A DNA stretch of 64,000 nucleotides. Source: Pseudomonas sp. B21-048 (lineage in GTDB: Bacteria; Pseudomonadota; Gammaproteobacteria; Pseudomonadales; Pseudomonadaceae). Shown one piece after another: positions 29,057 through 38,644 of the stretch. The position numbers and the translations under genes are program-made. The notes under the pieces were generated by a model. The model made no database searches, was not told where the DNA came from, and worked only from the letters and a program-made list of their open reading frames with translations. How positions within the stretch are numbered: the first letter of the stretch is position 1; every line of letters begins with the position of its first letter. The stretch is taken from contig NZ_CP087168.1 in NCBI RefSeq assembly GCF_024748615.1, positions 4,402,001-4,466,000 of the forward strand. The letters run 5' to 3'.

Positions 29057-29803
29057 ATGAATTACAACTGGGACTGGGGCGTGTTCTTCAAGTCCACCGG
29101 CGTGGGCAGCGAGATTTATTTCGACTGGTACCTCTCCGGTTTGGGCTGGACCATTGCCATCGCCGTCGCCGCCTGGATCATCGCGCTGCTGCTGGGCTCG
29201 ATTCTGGGCGTCATGCGTACGGTGCCGAATCGCATCGTATCGGGCATCGCGACCTGCTACGTCGAACTCTTCCGTAACGTGCCGCTGCTGGTTCAGCTGT
29301 TCATCTGGTACTTCCTGGTGCCCGACCTGCTGCCTGCGGACATCCAGGAGTGGTACAAGCAGGATCTCAACCCGACCACCTCGGCCTTCCTCAGCGTCGT
29401 CGTGTGCCTGGGTCTGTTCACCACCGCTCGGGTTTGCGAACAAGTTCGCACCGGTATTCAGGCGCTGCCTCGCGGTCAGGAATCCGCTGCCCGCGCCATG
29501 GGTTTCAAGCTGCCGCAGATCTACTGGAACGTGCTGCTGCCCCAAGCTTACCGCATCATCATTCCGCCGCTTACCTCGGAATTCCTGAACGTGTTCAAGA
29601 ACTCCTCCGTAGCGTCGCTGATCGGCCTGATGGAGTTGCTCGCGCAAACCAAACAGACCGCCGAGTTCTCCGCCAACCTGTTCGAAGCCTTCACCTTGGC
29701 AACGCTGATCTACTTCACGCTGAACATGGGCCTGATGTTGCTGATGCGCGGTGTCGAGAAGAAAGTTGCCGTACCAGGCCTGATCTCCGTAGGGGGTAAA
29801 TGA
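29057..29803 (+). CDS. gltJ: Glutamate/aspartate ABC transporter permease
   Basis: Inner-membrane permease, 248 residues, with about five helices and the EAA loop (GIQALPRGQESAARAMGFKLPQ) that contacts the ATPase. The ATG at 29057 has GGGGAG upstream; the open frame extends 28 codons further back without homology. Its stop overlaps the gltK start by one base. Confidence 0.94.
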   Translation: MNYNWDWGVFFKSTGVGSEIYFDWYLSGLGWTIAIAVAAWIIALLLGSILGVMRTVPNRIVSGIATCYVELFRNVPLLVQLFIWYFLVPDLLPADIQEWYKQDLNPTTSAFLSVVVCLGLFTTARVCEQVRTGIQALPRGQESAARAMGFKLPQIYWNVLLPQAYRIIIPPLTSEFLNVFKNSSVASLIGLMELLAQTKQTAEFSANLFEAFTLATLIYFTLNMGLMLLMRGVEKKVAVPGLISVGGK

Positions 29804-30474
29804 TGGAATTCGACTTCTCGGGCATCATCCCTTCCCTGCCGGGCTTGTGGAACGGCATGGTCATGACCCTGCAACTGATGGCGCTGGGCGTGATCGGCGG
29901 GATCATCCTCGGTACCATCCTGGCGCTGTGCCGTCTGTCCCACAGCAAACTGCTGTCGAACCTGGCCGGCGCGTACGTTAACTACTTCCGCTCGATCCCG
30001 CTGCTGCTGGTCATCACCTGGTTCTACCTGGCGGTGCCGTTCGTACTGCGCTGGATCACCGGCGAAGACACCCCGATCGGCGCGTTCGCCTCGTGCATCG
30101 TGGCCTTCATGATGTTCGAAGCGGCGTACTTCTGCGAAATCGTCCGGGCCGGCGTGCAGTCGATTCCCAAGGGCCAGATGGCGGCTGCCCAGGCCATGGG
30201 CATGACTTACGGCCAGATGATGCGTTTGATCATCCTGCCGCAAGCGTTCCGCAAGATGACCCCGCTGCTGCTGCAACAGAGCATTATCCTGTTTCAGGAC
30301 ACCTCGCTGGTTTACGCGGTGGGTCTGGTGGACTTCCTCAATGCCTCGCGCGCCAGTGGCGACATCATCGGCCGCTCCAATGAGTTTTTGATCTTCGCCG
30401 GTTTCACATACTTCATCATCAGCTTTGCCGCCTCGCAGCTGGTCAAGCGTCTGCAAAAAAGGTTTGCCGTATGA
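29803..30474 (+). CDS. gltK: Glutamate/aspartate ABC transporter permease
   Basis: Second permease subunit, 223 residues, with the EAA loop [20 protein letters not shown] and about five helices. Of two adjacent ATGs, the one at 29803 lies six bases after GGGGG and overlaps the gltJ stop as TGATG. It overlaps gltL by 4 bases. Confidence 0.94.
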   Translation: MEFDFSGIIPSLPGLWNGMVMTLQLMALGVIGGIILGTILALCRLSHSKLLSNLAGAYVNYFRSIPLLLVITWFYLAVPFVLRWITGEDTPIGAFASCIVAFMMFEAAYFCEIVRAGVQSIPKGQMAAAQAMGMTYGQMMRLIILPQAFRKMTPLLLQQSIILFQDTSLVYAVGLVDFLNASRASGDIIGRSNEFLIFAGFTYFIISFAASQLVKRLQKRFAV

Positions 30475-31205
30475 TCTCTATCAAGAATGTCAACAAGTGG
30501 TATGGCGACTTCCAGGTACTGACTGACTGCAGCACCGAGGTCAAAAAAGGCGAAGTGATCGTGGTGTGCGGGCCATCCGGTTCCGGCAAATCCACCCTGA
30601 TCAAATGCGTCAACGCGCTGGAACCGTTCCAGAAAGGCGACGTGATCGTCGATGGCACGTCCATCGCCGACCCGAAAACCAACCTGCCGAAACTGCGTTC
30701 GCGCGTCGGCATGGTGTTCCAGCATTTCGAACTGTTCCCGCACCTGAGCATCATGGATAACCTGACCATCGCGCAAATCAAGGTGCTGGGCCGCAGCAAG
30801 GAAGAAGCCAGCAAAAAAGCCCTGCAACTGCTTGAGCGCGTAGGCCTCTCCGCCCACGCCAAAAAGCACCCGGGCCAGCTTTCTGGTGGTCAGCAACAGC
30901 GTGTGGCGATTGCCCGTGCGCTGGCGATGGACCCGATCGTCATGCTGTTCGACGAACCGACCTCGGCACTGGACCCGGAAATGGTCAACGAAGTACTCGA
31001 CGTGATGGTGCAACTGGCCCACGAAGGCATGACCATGATGTGCGTAACCCACGAAATGGGCTTCGCCCGTAAAGTGGCGGACCGGGTGATTTTCATGGAC
31101 CAGGGCAAGATCATCGAAGACTGCAAGAAAGAAGAGTTCTTCGGCGACATCAACGCCCGTGCCGAGCGTACGCAGCACTTCCTCGCGAAAATTTTGCAGC
31201 ACTAA
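30471..31205 (+). CDS. gltL: Glutamate/aspartate ABC transporter ATPase
   Basis: ATP-hydrolysing subunit (AatP-like), 244 residues. Walker A is [13 protein letters not shown] near residue 34, the signature is [15 protein letters not shown], Walker B is [14 protein letters not shown], and the H-loop is in CVTHEMGFA. It is the last transporter gene; a large repeat element separates it from the sensor kinase. Confidence 0.96.
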   Translation: MISIKNVNKWYGDFQVLTDCSTEVKKGEVIVVCGPSGSGKSTLIKCVNALEPFQKGDVIVDGTSIADPKTNLPKLRSRVGMVFQHFELFPHLSIMDNLTIAQIKVLGRSKEEASKKALQLLERVGLSAHAKKHPGQLSGGQQQRVAIARALAMDPIVMLFDEPTSALDPEMVNEVLDVMVQLAHEGMTMMCVTHEMGFARKVADRVIFMDQGKIIEDCKKEEFFGDINARAERTQHFLAKILQH

Positions 31206-31225
31206 GCAATACACCGCTCCCCAAT

Positions 31226-31372
31226 GTGGGAGCGGGCTTGTGTGGCGAGGGGGCTTGCCCCCGTTCGGCTGCGAAGCAGTCGTAAACCCGTTGCATGCGG
31301 TTTGACTTCTAAATGCCGGGGCCGCTTCGCGACCCAACGGGGGCAAGCCCCCTCGCCACAGGCCGCTCCCAC
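31226..31372. repeat. 147-bp composite palindrome between gltL and the sensor kinase gene
   Basis: The arms GTGGGAGCGGGCTTGTGTGG... and ...CGCCACAGGCCGCTCCCAC are inverted over about 40 bases. They include GGCGAGGGGGCTTGCCCCC, which is itself palindromic, and AACGGGGG/CCCCCGTT. The interior (about 60 bases) has its own GC-rich hairpins. It is a larger member of the GTGGCGAGGG family. Confidence 0.8.
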
Positions 31373-31427
31373 AGGGGGCCCGTGGGTATATGGATATTTG
31401 TGTTGTGGTTGACCCAAGGCATCTGTG

Positions 31428-33329
31428 ATGAAATGCGACTCCACCCTCTATCGCGCCACGCCGCCATCACTCGCCGTGAAACCCCGTTTGATTCGCCATC
31501 TGTTCCTGCCGCCGCTGGTCATCGCATTGATGGTCGGATTGGGTTACATCGGCTTCTGGGTCAGTGAACACTACGGAATTCGCGGCCTCAGCGAGAACGG
31601 CCAGCGTCAGCTGGAACTGCACGCCCGCGCCGTCGAGAGCGAAATCAGCAAATACACCTACCTGCCCAGCCTGCTGGAACTCGAATCCAGTGTTTCAAAG
31701 CTGTTGAGCGACACATCGCCGGAACACCGGCAGACGGTCAACGAATACCTCGAAGGCCTGAACCGGCGCAGCCGCAGTCGGGCTATCTATGTGATGGATA
31801 CCACCGGTCGGGTGGTGGCGACCAGTAACTGGCGGGATGTCGACAGTTACCTCGGTGAAGACCTGTCCTTCCGCGCTTATTTCCAGAATGCCGTGCGCGG
31901 TCAGCCGGGGCGTTTCTACGGCATCGGCAGCACCAGTGGCGAACCCGGCTATTACCTGGCTCATGGCTTGGAAGAGCACGGCAAGATCATCGGCGTCGCC
32001 GTGGTCAAGGTCCGCCTCGAAGCCATGGAAGAACGCTGGCAGCGTGCGCGCCTGGAAGCCTTCGTCAGCGACGAGAATGGCATCATCATCCTCTCCAGCG
32101 ATCCGGCGCGGCGGCTTAAATCGGTTGTGCCATTGAGCGAAGAAACCAAGGAAAAACTGGCTCGTAGTCTGCAGTACTACTGGTTTCCACTGAACGAACT
32201 GCAACCGCTGGCACGTGAACGACTGGCTGAAGGCGAGGAAAAACTGACCTTCCCCGCCAACAGCGAATTGATGTCCGATGAAGAGAACATCAGCTACCTC
32301 TCGCAAACCCGTCCTCTAAGCGATACACCCTGGAATTTCACCCTGCTCACGCCTTTGCAAGACTTGCGGCGTGAAGCGATCAATCAGGGGATTCTGGTGG
32401 CGGTGGCGTTTGCCCTGGTGGCGTTTCTGCTGATTGCCTGGAACGAACGGCGCAAGGTCATTGCCACCCGCCTCGCGGCGCGGGAAGCCTTGCAGGAAGC
32501 CAACAATCAACTGGAGCGTCGGATTACCGAACGCACCACCGATCTGCGCGCCAGCAACGAACAGCTCAAGGGCCAGATCCGCGAACGGCGGCAGGCCGAA
32601 GAGACATTGCGCCGCGCCCAGGATGAACTGGTCCAGGCCGGTAAACTGGCCGCCATCGGCCAGATGTCCACCAGCATCGCCCATGAATTGAACCAGCCGC
32701 TGGCCGCCTTGCGGACCTTGTCCGGTAATACCGTGCGCTTTCTGGAACGCGGTCAGCTGGACGTGGCCAGCACCAACCTCAAGACCATCAATGAACTGAT
32801 CGACCGCATGGGCCGGATCACCGCCAGCCTGCGTTCCTTTGCCCGGCGTGGCGATGACAAGGGCCAGGCCAGCTTTGGTAAAGCCGTGGATGCCGCCCTG
32901 CAATTGCTCGGTAGCCGGATGGAAAGCGCACATCTGCACTTACATCGCGACCTCGAAGACGTGCAGGTGCAGATCGACCAGACCCGGCTGGAGCAGATTC
33001 TGGTCAACCTGATCGGCAATGCGCTCGACGCCATGCAGTCGCAGCCCCAACCGGCGTTGTGGCTCGAAGGCGAGGAGTTCGACGGTAAATATCGCCTGCG
33101 GGTGCGCGACAACGGCCACGGCATCGATGCCGAAGCGCGCAAGCATCTGTTCGAGCCGTTCTTCACCACCAAACCCGGCGAACAAGGCCTGGGCCTCGGC
33201 CTGACTTTATCGGCGAGCCTGGCCGCCGCCACCGGCGGGCATCTGGGTGTCGAGCACCCGGCCAGCGGTGGCACCACCTTCGTCCTCAGTTTACCGTTGG
33301 TAAGCCCCACTCCCGCCGAGCCAATATGA
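31428..33329 (+). CDS. aauS: Sensor histidine kinase for acidic amino acids (AauS/DctB type)
   Basis: Membrane kinase, 633 residues. One helix at residues about 24-45 and another near 325-345 flank a periplasmic double-Cache sensor of about 275 residues. A coiled coil follows, then the H-box (IAHELNQPLAALRT), the N-box (ILVNLIGNALDAM), the G1 box (RDNGHGID) and the G2 box (GLGLGLTLS). DctB-like kinases sense C4-dicarboxylates or acidic amino acids; the adjacent transporter favours glutamate/aspartate. The ATG at 31428 follows AAGG. It overlaps aauR by 4 bases. Confidence 0.88.
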   Translation: MKCDSTLYRATPPSLAVKPRLIRHLFLPPLVIALMVGLGYIGFWVSEHYGIRGLSENGQRQLELHARAVESEISKYTYLPSLLELESSVSKLLSDTSPEHRQTVNEYLEGLNRRSRSRAIYVMDTTGRVVATSNWRDVDSYLGEDLSFRAYFQNAVRGQPGRFYGIGSTSGEPGYYLAHGLEEHGKIIGVAVVKVRLEAMEERWQRARLEAFVSDENGIIILSSDPARRLKSVVPLSEETKEKLARSLQYYWFPLNELQPLARERLAEGEEKLTFPANSELMSDEENISYLSQTRPLSDTPWNFTLLTPLQDLRREAINQGILVAVAFALVAFLLIAWNERRKVIATRLAAREALQEANNQLERRITERTTDLRASNEQLKGQIRERRQAEETLRRAQDELVQAGKLAAIGQMSTSIAHELNQPLAALRTLSGNTVRFLERGQLDVASTNLKTINELIDRMGRITASLRSFARRGDDKGQASFGKAVDAALQLLGSRMESAHLHLHRDLEDVQVQIDQTRLEQILVNLIGNALDAMQSQPQPALWLEGEEFDGKYRLRVRDNGHGIDAEARKHLFEPFFTTKPGEQGLGLGLTLSASLAAATGGHLGVEHPASGGTTFVLSLPLVSPTPAEPI

Positions 33330-34654
33330 ACAACGACCTAAGTGTACTGATTGTCGAAGACGACCCCCATGTATTGCTCGGTTGCCAACAGGCGCTGACC
33401 CTGGAAGACATTCCCTGCGTGGGCGTCGGCAGCGCCGAAGAAGCGCTGGAGCGGGTCGGCGATAACTTCGCCGGCATCGTCATCAGCGACATCCGCCTGC
33501 CGGGCATCGATGGCCTGGAACTGCTGACCCGGCTCAAGGCCCGCGATCGCAGCCTGCCAGTGGTGCTGATTACCGGCCACGGCGACATCTCCATGGCCGT
33601 CGGTGCGATGCAGAAAGGCGCCTACGATTTCATGGAAAAACCCTTCTCCCCAGAACGTCTGGTGGACGTCGCCCGCCGCGCGCTAGAGCAACGTAGCCTG
33701 GCACGGGAGGTTTCTTCGTTGCGCCGGCAACTGGCCGAGCGCGATTCCCTCGAAGGCCGGATCATCGGACGCTCGCCGGCCATGCAGAACCTGCGGGAAC
33801 TGATCGCTAACGTTGCCGACACCTCGGCCAACGTGCTGATCGAAGGGGAGACCGGCACCGGCAAGGAATTGGTCGCGCGCTGCCTGCACGATTTCAGCCG
33901 TCGGCACACCAAACAGTTCGTCGCGCTGAACTGCGGTGGCCTGCCGGAGAACCTGTTCGAAAGTGAAATATTCGGCCATGAGGCCAACGCCTTCACCGGT
34001 GCCGGCAAGCGGCGGATCGGCAAGATCGAACACGCCGATGGCGGCACGCTGTTCCTCGATGAAGTGGAAAGCATGCCGCTGCCGTTGCAGATCAAACTGC
34101 TGCGAGTGTTGCAGGAACGCACCCTCGAACGCCTCGGCTCGAACCAGAGCGTGGCGGTGGATTGCCGGGTGATCGCCGCGACCAAATCCGATCTGGATCA
34201 ATCGAGCAAGGCTGGCGAATTTCGCAGCGACCTGTATTACCGCCTGAACGTGGTGACCCTGGAATTGCCACCGCTACGCGAACGCCGCGAAGACATCCTG
34301 CAATTGTTCGAGCACTATTTGCAGCAGTCATCCCTGCGCTTCGACCGCGCAGTGCCGGAACTGGACAATCAGACTCTGTCGACCCTGATGAGCCACGACT
34401 GGCCGGGTAACGTGCGCGAACTGCGCAACGTCGCCGAGCGTTTCGCACTGGGCCTGCCGGCCTTCAAAAAATCCGGCACCAATGGCAGCAATCAGGGCCT
34501 GGCCTTCGCCGAAGCGGTGGAAGCCTTTGAGCGCAACTTGCTCAGCGACGCCTTGCAGCGCAGCGGCGGCAACCTGACCCAAGCCAGCCTGGAACTGGGG
34601 ATGGCCAAGACCACGCTGTTCGACAAAGTGAAGAAATACGGGCTGAGCCACTGA
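33326..34654 (+). CDS. aauR: Sigma-54-dependent response regulator (AauR type)
   Basis: NtrC-family activator, 442 residues. The receiver domain has its phosphoacceptor Asp in IVISDIRLPGIDG (about residue 55). The AAA+ domain has Walker A GETGTGKE near 175 and Walker B GGTLFLDEV. The C-terminal Fis helix-turn-helix is NLTQASLELGMAKTTLFDKV. The sigma-54 contact loop reads NAFTGA instead of GAFTGA. Likely targets are the two sites at 27696-27740 before gltI. Confidence 0.9.
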   Translation: MNNDLSVLIVEDDPHVLLGCQQALTLEDIPCVGVGSAEEALERVGDNFAGIVISDIRLPGIDGLELLTRLKARDRSLPVVLITGHGDISMAVGAMQKGAYDFMEKPFSPERLVDVARRALEQRSLAREVSSLRRQLAERDSLEGRIIGRSPAMQNLRELIANVADTSANVLIEGETGTGKELVARCLHDFSRRHTKQFVALNCGGLPENLFESEIFGHEANAFTGAGKRRIGKIEHADGGTLFLDEVESMPLPLQIKLLRVLQERTLERLGSNQSVAVDCRVIAATKSDLDQSSKAGEFRSDLYYRLNVVTLELPPLRERREDILQLFEHYLQQSSLRFDRAVPELDNQTLSTLMSHDWPGNVRELRNVAERFALGLPAFKKSGTNGSNQGLAFAEAVEAFERNLLSDALQRSGGNLTQASLELGMAKTTLFDKVKKYGLSH

Positions 34655-34746
34655 TGGATCTGATGTTCAAAGCCACTCTGGGCGCGGCGGTGGCTTGGTT
34701 GATGGCGACGGTGCTTGTGACTGTCTGGGTTCGCCTCCAGACCTGA
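34654..34746 (+). CDS. Possible 30-residue single-helix membrane peptide
   Basis: ATG at 34654 overlaps the aauR stop (TGATG) and the frame runs 30 codons to TGA. The product, MDLMFKATLGAAVAWLMATV followed by LVTVWVRLQT, is one hydrophobic helix with a basic C-terminal end. The start overlap suggests translational coupling to aauR. Nothing comparable is recognised, and a short hydrophobic frame could be chance. Confidence 0.45.
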   Translation: MDLMFKATLGAAVAWLMATVLVTVWVRLQT

Positions 34747-34883
34747 CCACCAACCGTCGCGAGTACTGTGATGAGTAACAGCATTTTGGGAAGCGTCTGA
34801 CATCAATTCGTGTAAACCCTTGTTAGCGTGGCATTGAACCCGGCTTCAGGACGTTCAGTTGTGACTGACCATGGAAGGTCTTT

Positions 34884-34895
34884 TGCACCGGTGCA
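34884..34895. promoter_or_regulatory. Perfect 12-base palindrome upstream of vgrG
   Basis: TGCACCGGTGCA lies 46 bases before the vgrG start, next to a second small inverted repeat (GACC-N6-GGTC at 34867-34880). It could be an operator for the effector island; no known consensus is matched. Confidence 0.35.
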
Positions 34896-34940
34896 TCAAC
34901 GTCCCGAAGCCTATTCCACGCATAGGACAAGGAGTCATGG

Positions 34941-37010
34941 ATGTTCGACGCCAACCCACACGCCCGTTTCAGCCTGACTGTCGACGATTTAATGCACGAC
35001 CTTCAGGTGCTTTCATTCAGCGGCAAGGAATTCATCAGCCAGCCTTACGCCTTTGATCTCGAACTGGTCAGCGAACGACGGGACCTCACCGCGAAAATCC
35101 TGCTGCACAAACGCGCCTTTTTGGCCTTCAACGACAGCGGCGCTGGCATTCACGGGCAGGTGTACGATTTTGCCCGAGGCAGCCCAGGTAAACGCCTGAC
35201 CCGCTACCGCATGACCTTGGTTCCTCAGCTGGCCTATCTGGCGCATCGCACCAACCAGCGGATTTTTCAAAACCTGTCGGTCCCGCAGATCATCCAGCGG
35301 CTACTCGCGGAACACGGGATCCTCGAAGACACCTGCCTGTTCCAGCTCGGCTCGACTTACCCTCCACGTGACTTTTGCGTTCAATACCATGAGTCCGATC
35401 TGGGTTTCATACAGCGACTGTGCGAGGAAGAGGGTCTGCATTACCACTTTCGCCATCGCCGCGATCAGCATGTGCTGGTGTTCGGTGACGACCAGACCGT
35501 GTTTCCCCTGCTCGACGGTGCGACGCCTTTCAAGCAGGACAGCGGCATGGTCGCGCAAAAGCCGGTAGTCAATTTCTTTGATGTGTGGGAGCAAACCCGC
35601 CCCAACCGAAGCGCTCGCCGCGCCTACGACTTTGAGAAAGCCCGTATTCAGCTCGAGTCCAGCTATCGCCCCACCCTCGACACTGCCCAGCCGGATCTGG
35701 AGATTTACGATTACCCGGGCCACTTTACCCAGCGTGAGCGGGGTAAGCGCCTGAGTCTGCGTGAGCTGGAACGCCATCGTGCCGATTGCGAGGAAGCGCA
35801 GGGGAAAAGCGATCAGGCCTCACTGGCCGCCGGGCACTTTTTGCAACTGTCCGAGCATCCCATTGATGAATGGAACCAGCTGTGGTTGCTGACTGAGGTT
35901 CAGCACGAAGGCCGGATGCCGCAAGTCCTCGAAGAGAGTGCGGTGAGTAACGCCGCCGATATCGAACAGGGTTTTCAAGGCTATCGCAACCAATTCGTCG
36001 CCACGCCCTGGGAGGTGTTCTACCGCCCGCCACAGATCCACGACAAACCGAGAATGTCCGGCAATCAAACGGCCGTGGTCACCGGCCCCGAGAATGAAGA
36101 GATCCACTGCGACCAATATGGTCGGGTGAAGGTGCAGTTTTTCTGGGATCGCGAAGGCCGTTACGACGACAAAAGCAGTTTTTGGGTGCGGGTGGCCACC
36201 GGTTGGGCCGGCAATGCGTATGGCAGTAGCACACTCCCGCGAGTGGGCATGGAAGTACTGGTCAGCTTTCTCGAAGGCGACCCGGATCAACCAGTGATCA
36301 GCGGATGTTTTGTGAACAGCAAGAATTCAACGCCTTATGAATTGCCCAAGCACAAGACCCGCAGCGTGTTTCGCTCCCGCAGTTCGCCCGACAGCACGGG
36401 TTTCAATGAACTGCACCTGGAAGACCGTACCGGCCAGGAGTTGATTTACCTGCGTGCCCAGCGAGATATGGAGCAGAAGGTTGAAAACGACAGCCGCCTG
36501 GAAGTGGGCAACGAACGTCGGGAAACCGTTAACGGCGACAGCTTCACCGTACTGAAAGCCAAAGAACATCGAACCATTACCGGGGACCGGCAAGTCCAGC
36601 TCCAGGCCAGTGACTACCTGCACGTCGCCGGCAACAGCCACACCCTGGTCGATGGGATGCTGGTGACCAAAGCGGGCCGGGAAATTGTCCTCGAGGCTGA
36701 TTACCTGGTTCTGAAAGCGCGCCTGGGTGTCAGTATCAGCACCGGCAGCGAACACTTTGTGATGGGCCCCGGTGGAATTTTCAGCAGCAGCCAAATCCAG
36801 ATTGGCGGTACGCCCGTGCCGGCCCCGGACGCATCGCTAGCGATGCCGGGATCCATTGATGCCTTGTCTGCGCCCCCCGAATTGCCCCCGATCATCGCGC
36901 CTTCCCAGAATGAGCTAATGGCGGTCAGTCACGCGCTGGAGGCGGATTTCTGCCCCCTCTGCGAAGCCTGCCGGGCTGGCCTCTGCCCGACTGAAGGAGC
37001 TGCCGCATGA
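34941..37010 (+). CDS. vgrG: Type VI secretion spike protein VgrG
   Basis: Forms the trimeric spike that is fired with its effector. The 689-residue protein has the gp27-like domain (residues about 1-370) and the OB-fold gp5-like domain (ENEEIHCDQYGRVKVQFFWD near 385, SFLEGDPDQPVISG). A beta-helical DUF2345-like stalk follows. It ends with a short tail containing CPLCEACRAGLC. GGAG six bases upstream supports the ATG at 34941. It heads a five-gene effector unit; no structural T6SS genes are in the window. Confidence 0.93.
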   Translation: MFDANPHARFSLTVDDLMHDLQVLSFSGKEFISQPYAFDLELVSERRDLTAKILLHKRAFLAFNDSGAGIHGQVYDFARGSPGKRLTRYRMTLVPQLAYLAHRTNQRIFQNLSVPQIIQRLLAEHGILEDTCLFQLGSTYPPRDFCVQYHESDLGFIQRLCEEEGLHYHFRHRRDQHVLVFGDDQTVFPLLDGATPFKQDSGMVAQKPVVNFFDVWEQTRPNRSARRAYDFEKARIQLESSYRPTLDTAQPDLEIYDYPGHFTQRERGKRLSLRELERHRADCEEAQGKSDQASLAAGHFLQLSEHPIDEWNQLWLLTEVQHEGRMPQVLEESAVSNAADIEQGFQGYRNQFVATPWEVFYRPPQIHDKPRMSGNQTAVVTGPENEEIHCDQYGRVKVQFFWDREGRYDDKSSFWVRVATGWAGNAYGSSTLPRVGMEVLVSFLEGDPDQPVISGCFVNSKNSTPYELPKHKTRSVFRSRSSPDSTGFNELHLEDRTGQELIYLRAQRDMEQKVENDSRLEVGNERRETVNGDSFTVLKAKEHRTITGDRQVQLQASDYLHVAGNSHTLVDGMLVTKAGREIVLEADYLVLKARLGVSISTGSEHFVMGPGGIFSSSQIQIGGTPVPAPDASLAMPGSIDALSAPPELPPIIAPSQNELMAVSHALEADFCPLCEACRAGLCPTEGAAA

Positions 37011-37861
37011 TGGATACACTCCCCCGCCAGTGGATGACCGAACAGCGGCGCTTTGGCCATGAAGTATGTCTGGTGCTGGGCTCGGAGAATGAGCGCGAAA
37101 CGCGCCAGTTATTGCTGAACTCCAGCCAATTTGAACAGTACTTGGGCGTCTACAGCGGCACCCACATCACTGACCTGGCTGACGCCGGTCCGTTCATTTT
37201 CACCTTGGACCAACCCGGCGACCGCCGTATTGACGAATTGCTCGAGCACCCGCAGCGAAACTGGGGCTGGCTGGTCAGCCTGCCAAAAGGCGAACTGCGC
37301 AAACTGGTGAGTCACTGGCAGGAGCGCCTGATCATCGGCACGCGTCCCCATCGGGCGCTGTATCGCTTTCACGACAATCGAGTATTGGCCCGCGCGCTTG
37401 AACAGTTGCCCGTCGACGCCTACCCGGCCTACCTCGGGCCGTCGATCAGTGTGTGCTACTGGAACGGTACAGGCTGGAAAACCGCCTTCAGCCCTGCCCC
37501 CGGCACCTATCCAGTGCCTGATGAACCACTCTGGTTACGCTCACCGATCCCCCATCCGCAGGCCAAGGAGATTCGCCGGCTCAATGCCCACCGTTTTTTG
37601 TTGGCAGAGCATCTGAAAGCCTACGTCAGACTCGCCGAACTGCATGACCCAGACACCTGGTTACGCGACCGACTGGCCTTGGCGCAGGCATGGGGCTGGC
37701 TGGAGCCGGAGCAATTGGCGTTTCTGCTGACCCAGAGTTTGCAGGCGCCCGCGTACACGCTGGCGCCGCACTGGCAGGCGCGTCCTGATGAAACGCCCAT
37801 TGAGCATTTCGAGCGGGTGCATCAGGTAACGGAGTTTTTGCAAGGAGAAGCCCCGCTATGA
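37007..37861 (+). CDS. DUF4123-type effector adaptor/chaperone
   Basis: A 284-residue protein with the pattern of DUF4123 (Tap/TEC) adaptors, which load a specific effector onto VgrG. The opening RFGHEVCLVLGSENERETRQLL, the GWLVSLPKGELRKLVSHWQERLII and the YRFHDNRVLARALEQLP segments fit this family. It has no signal peptide. It overlaps vgrG and the next gene by 4 bases each, so the spike, adaptor and lipoprotein messages are tightly coupled. Confidence 0.85.
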   Translation: MMDTLPRQWMTEQRRFGHEVCLVLGSENERETRQLLLNSSQFEQYLGVYSGTHITDLADAGPFIFTLDQPGDRRIDELLEHPQRNWGWLVSLPKGELRKLVSHWQERLIIGTRPHRALYRFHDNRVLARALEQLPVDAYPAYLGPSISVCYWNGTGWKTAFSPAPGTYPVPDEPLWLRSPIPHPQAKEIRRLNAHRFLLAEHLKAYVRLAELHDPDTWLRDRLALAQAWGWLEPEQLAFLLTQSLQAPAYTLAPHWQARPDETPIEHFERVHQVTEFLQGEAPL

Positions 37862-38631
37862 AACGCGCATTACGAACCGCTAGCTTGGGTTGTTGTCTCG
37901 CGTTAACCGCAGGCTGCGCCACCAGCCAGCCGAACACATTCACCTTCACCGCCGATTTACCGCCCGACTTCACCTACCAGGCCATTGCCGTGTATGTGCC
38001 CGCCAAAGGCGAAACCTGCACCGTGCCCGGCGGGCGAAATACTGAAGTCGGGTACAACATGAAATGGCGTGAAAACTACCAGCCAAACGCTGAGATTGCC
38101 CTGCGCCGAACGGTCAGTGGGTGCCCGTTGGTCATTAGCCGTATCAAGCTGGATATCAATGCGACCTACGGCAAAACCCGGAGAGATTTTGGCGGGGATT
38201 CTGCAGGGGTCGTCATTCGCGATGAATTGGACCAACAGTACAAACGTGCCTTCAACGAGGCAGGTGAAAGTACCTTCTTCGGTGAATGCCAATGGCTGTT
38301 TCGCACTTCAGGCAAACCACGCATCCTCAGAAAAATCCTTGATTGCAAAAAAACCGATGCGCAGGGCGAACCGGGGCGGGGTCGTCCGTTTTCGGCATAC
38401 ACCCTCGATCAACTGCCGGGTAAAACCGTGAGGATGCGCATCAAGTTGGCGGATGAGGAAAGGCCTGGTTGGGGAGACACGTGGGTCAAAGTGCCGAATG
38501 GCTGGAAGCGTTGCATGGGCAAGGGCTTTGAAGATCAGGATGCGTATTGCTTTGGCAACTACAAAGACTTCAGCGGTTTTCTAATGCCCGACGGACGGCA
38601 ATGCACCATTTACCCAGGCTGCACTGAATAA
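37858..38631 (+). CDS. Lipoprotein, probable lipase immunity protein (copy 1)
   Basis: A 257-residue lipoprotein with lipobox LTAGC (Cys near residue 20) and Ala at +2, which predicts outer-membrane sorting and a periplasmic domain. It resembles DUF3304-type proteins found in T6SS effector clusters, as far as I can judge from memory. Six further cysteines could form disulfides. Together with copies 2 and 3 it precedes the lipase gene, which fits neutralisation of a phospholipase in the periplasm. It overlaps the adaptor gene by 4 bases. Confidence 0.7.
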   Translation: MKRALRTASLGCCLALTAGCATSQPNTFTFTADLPPDFTYQAIAVYVPAKGETCTVPGGRNTEVGYNMKWRENYQPNAEIALRRTVSGCPLVISRIKLDINATYGKTRRDFGGDSAGVVIRDELDQQYKRAFNEAGESTFFGECQWLFRTSGKPRILRKILDCKKTDAQGEPGRGRPFSAYTLDQLPGKTVRMRIKLADEERPGWGDTWVKVPNGWKRCMGKGFEDQDAYCFGNYKDFSGFLMPDGRQCTIYPGCTE

Positions 38632-38644
38632 GGACATCTCCCCC

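Noticed and set aside
34825..34860. Possible sigma-54 promoter upstream of vgrG (TGGCATTGAACCCGGC)
   Set aside because: The GG-to-GC spacing is eleven, not ten, and the -12 element is poor.
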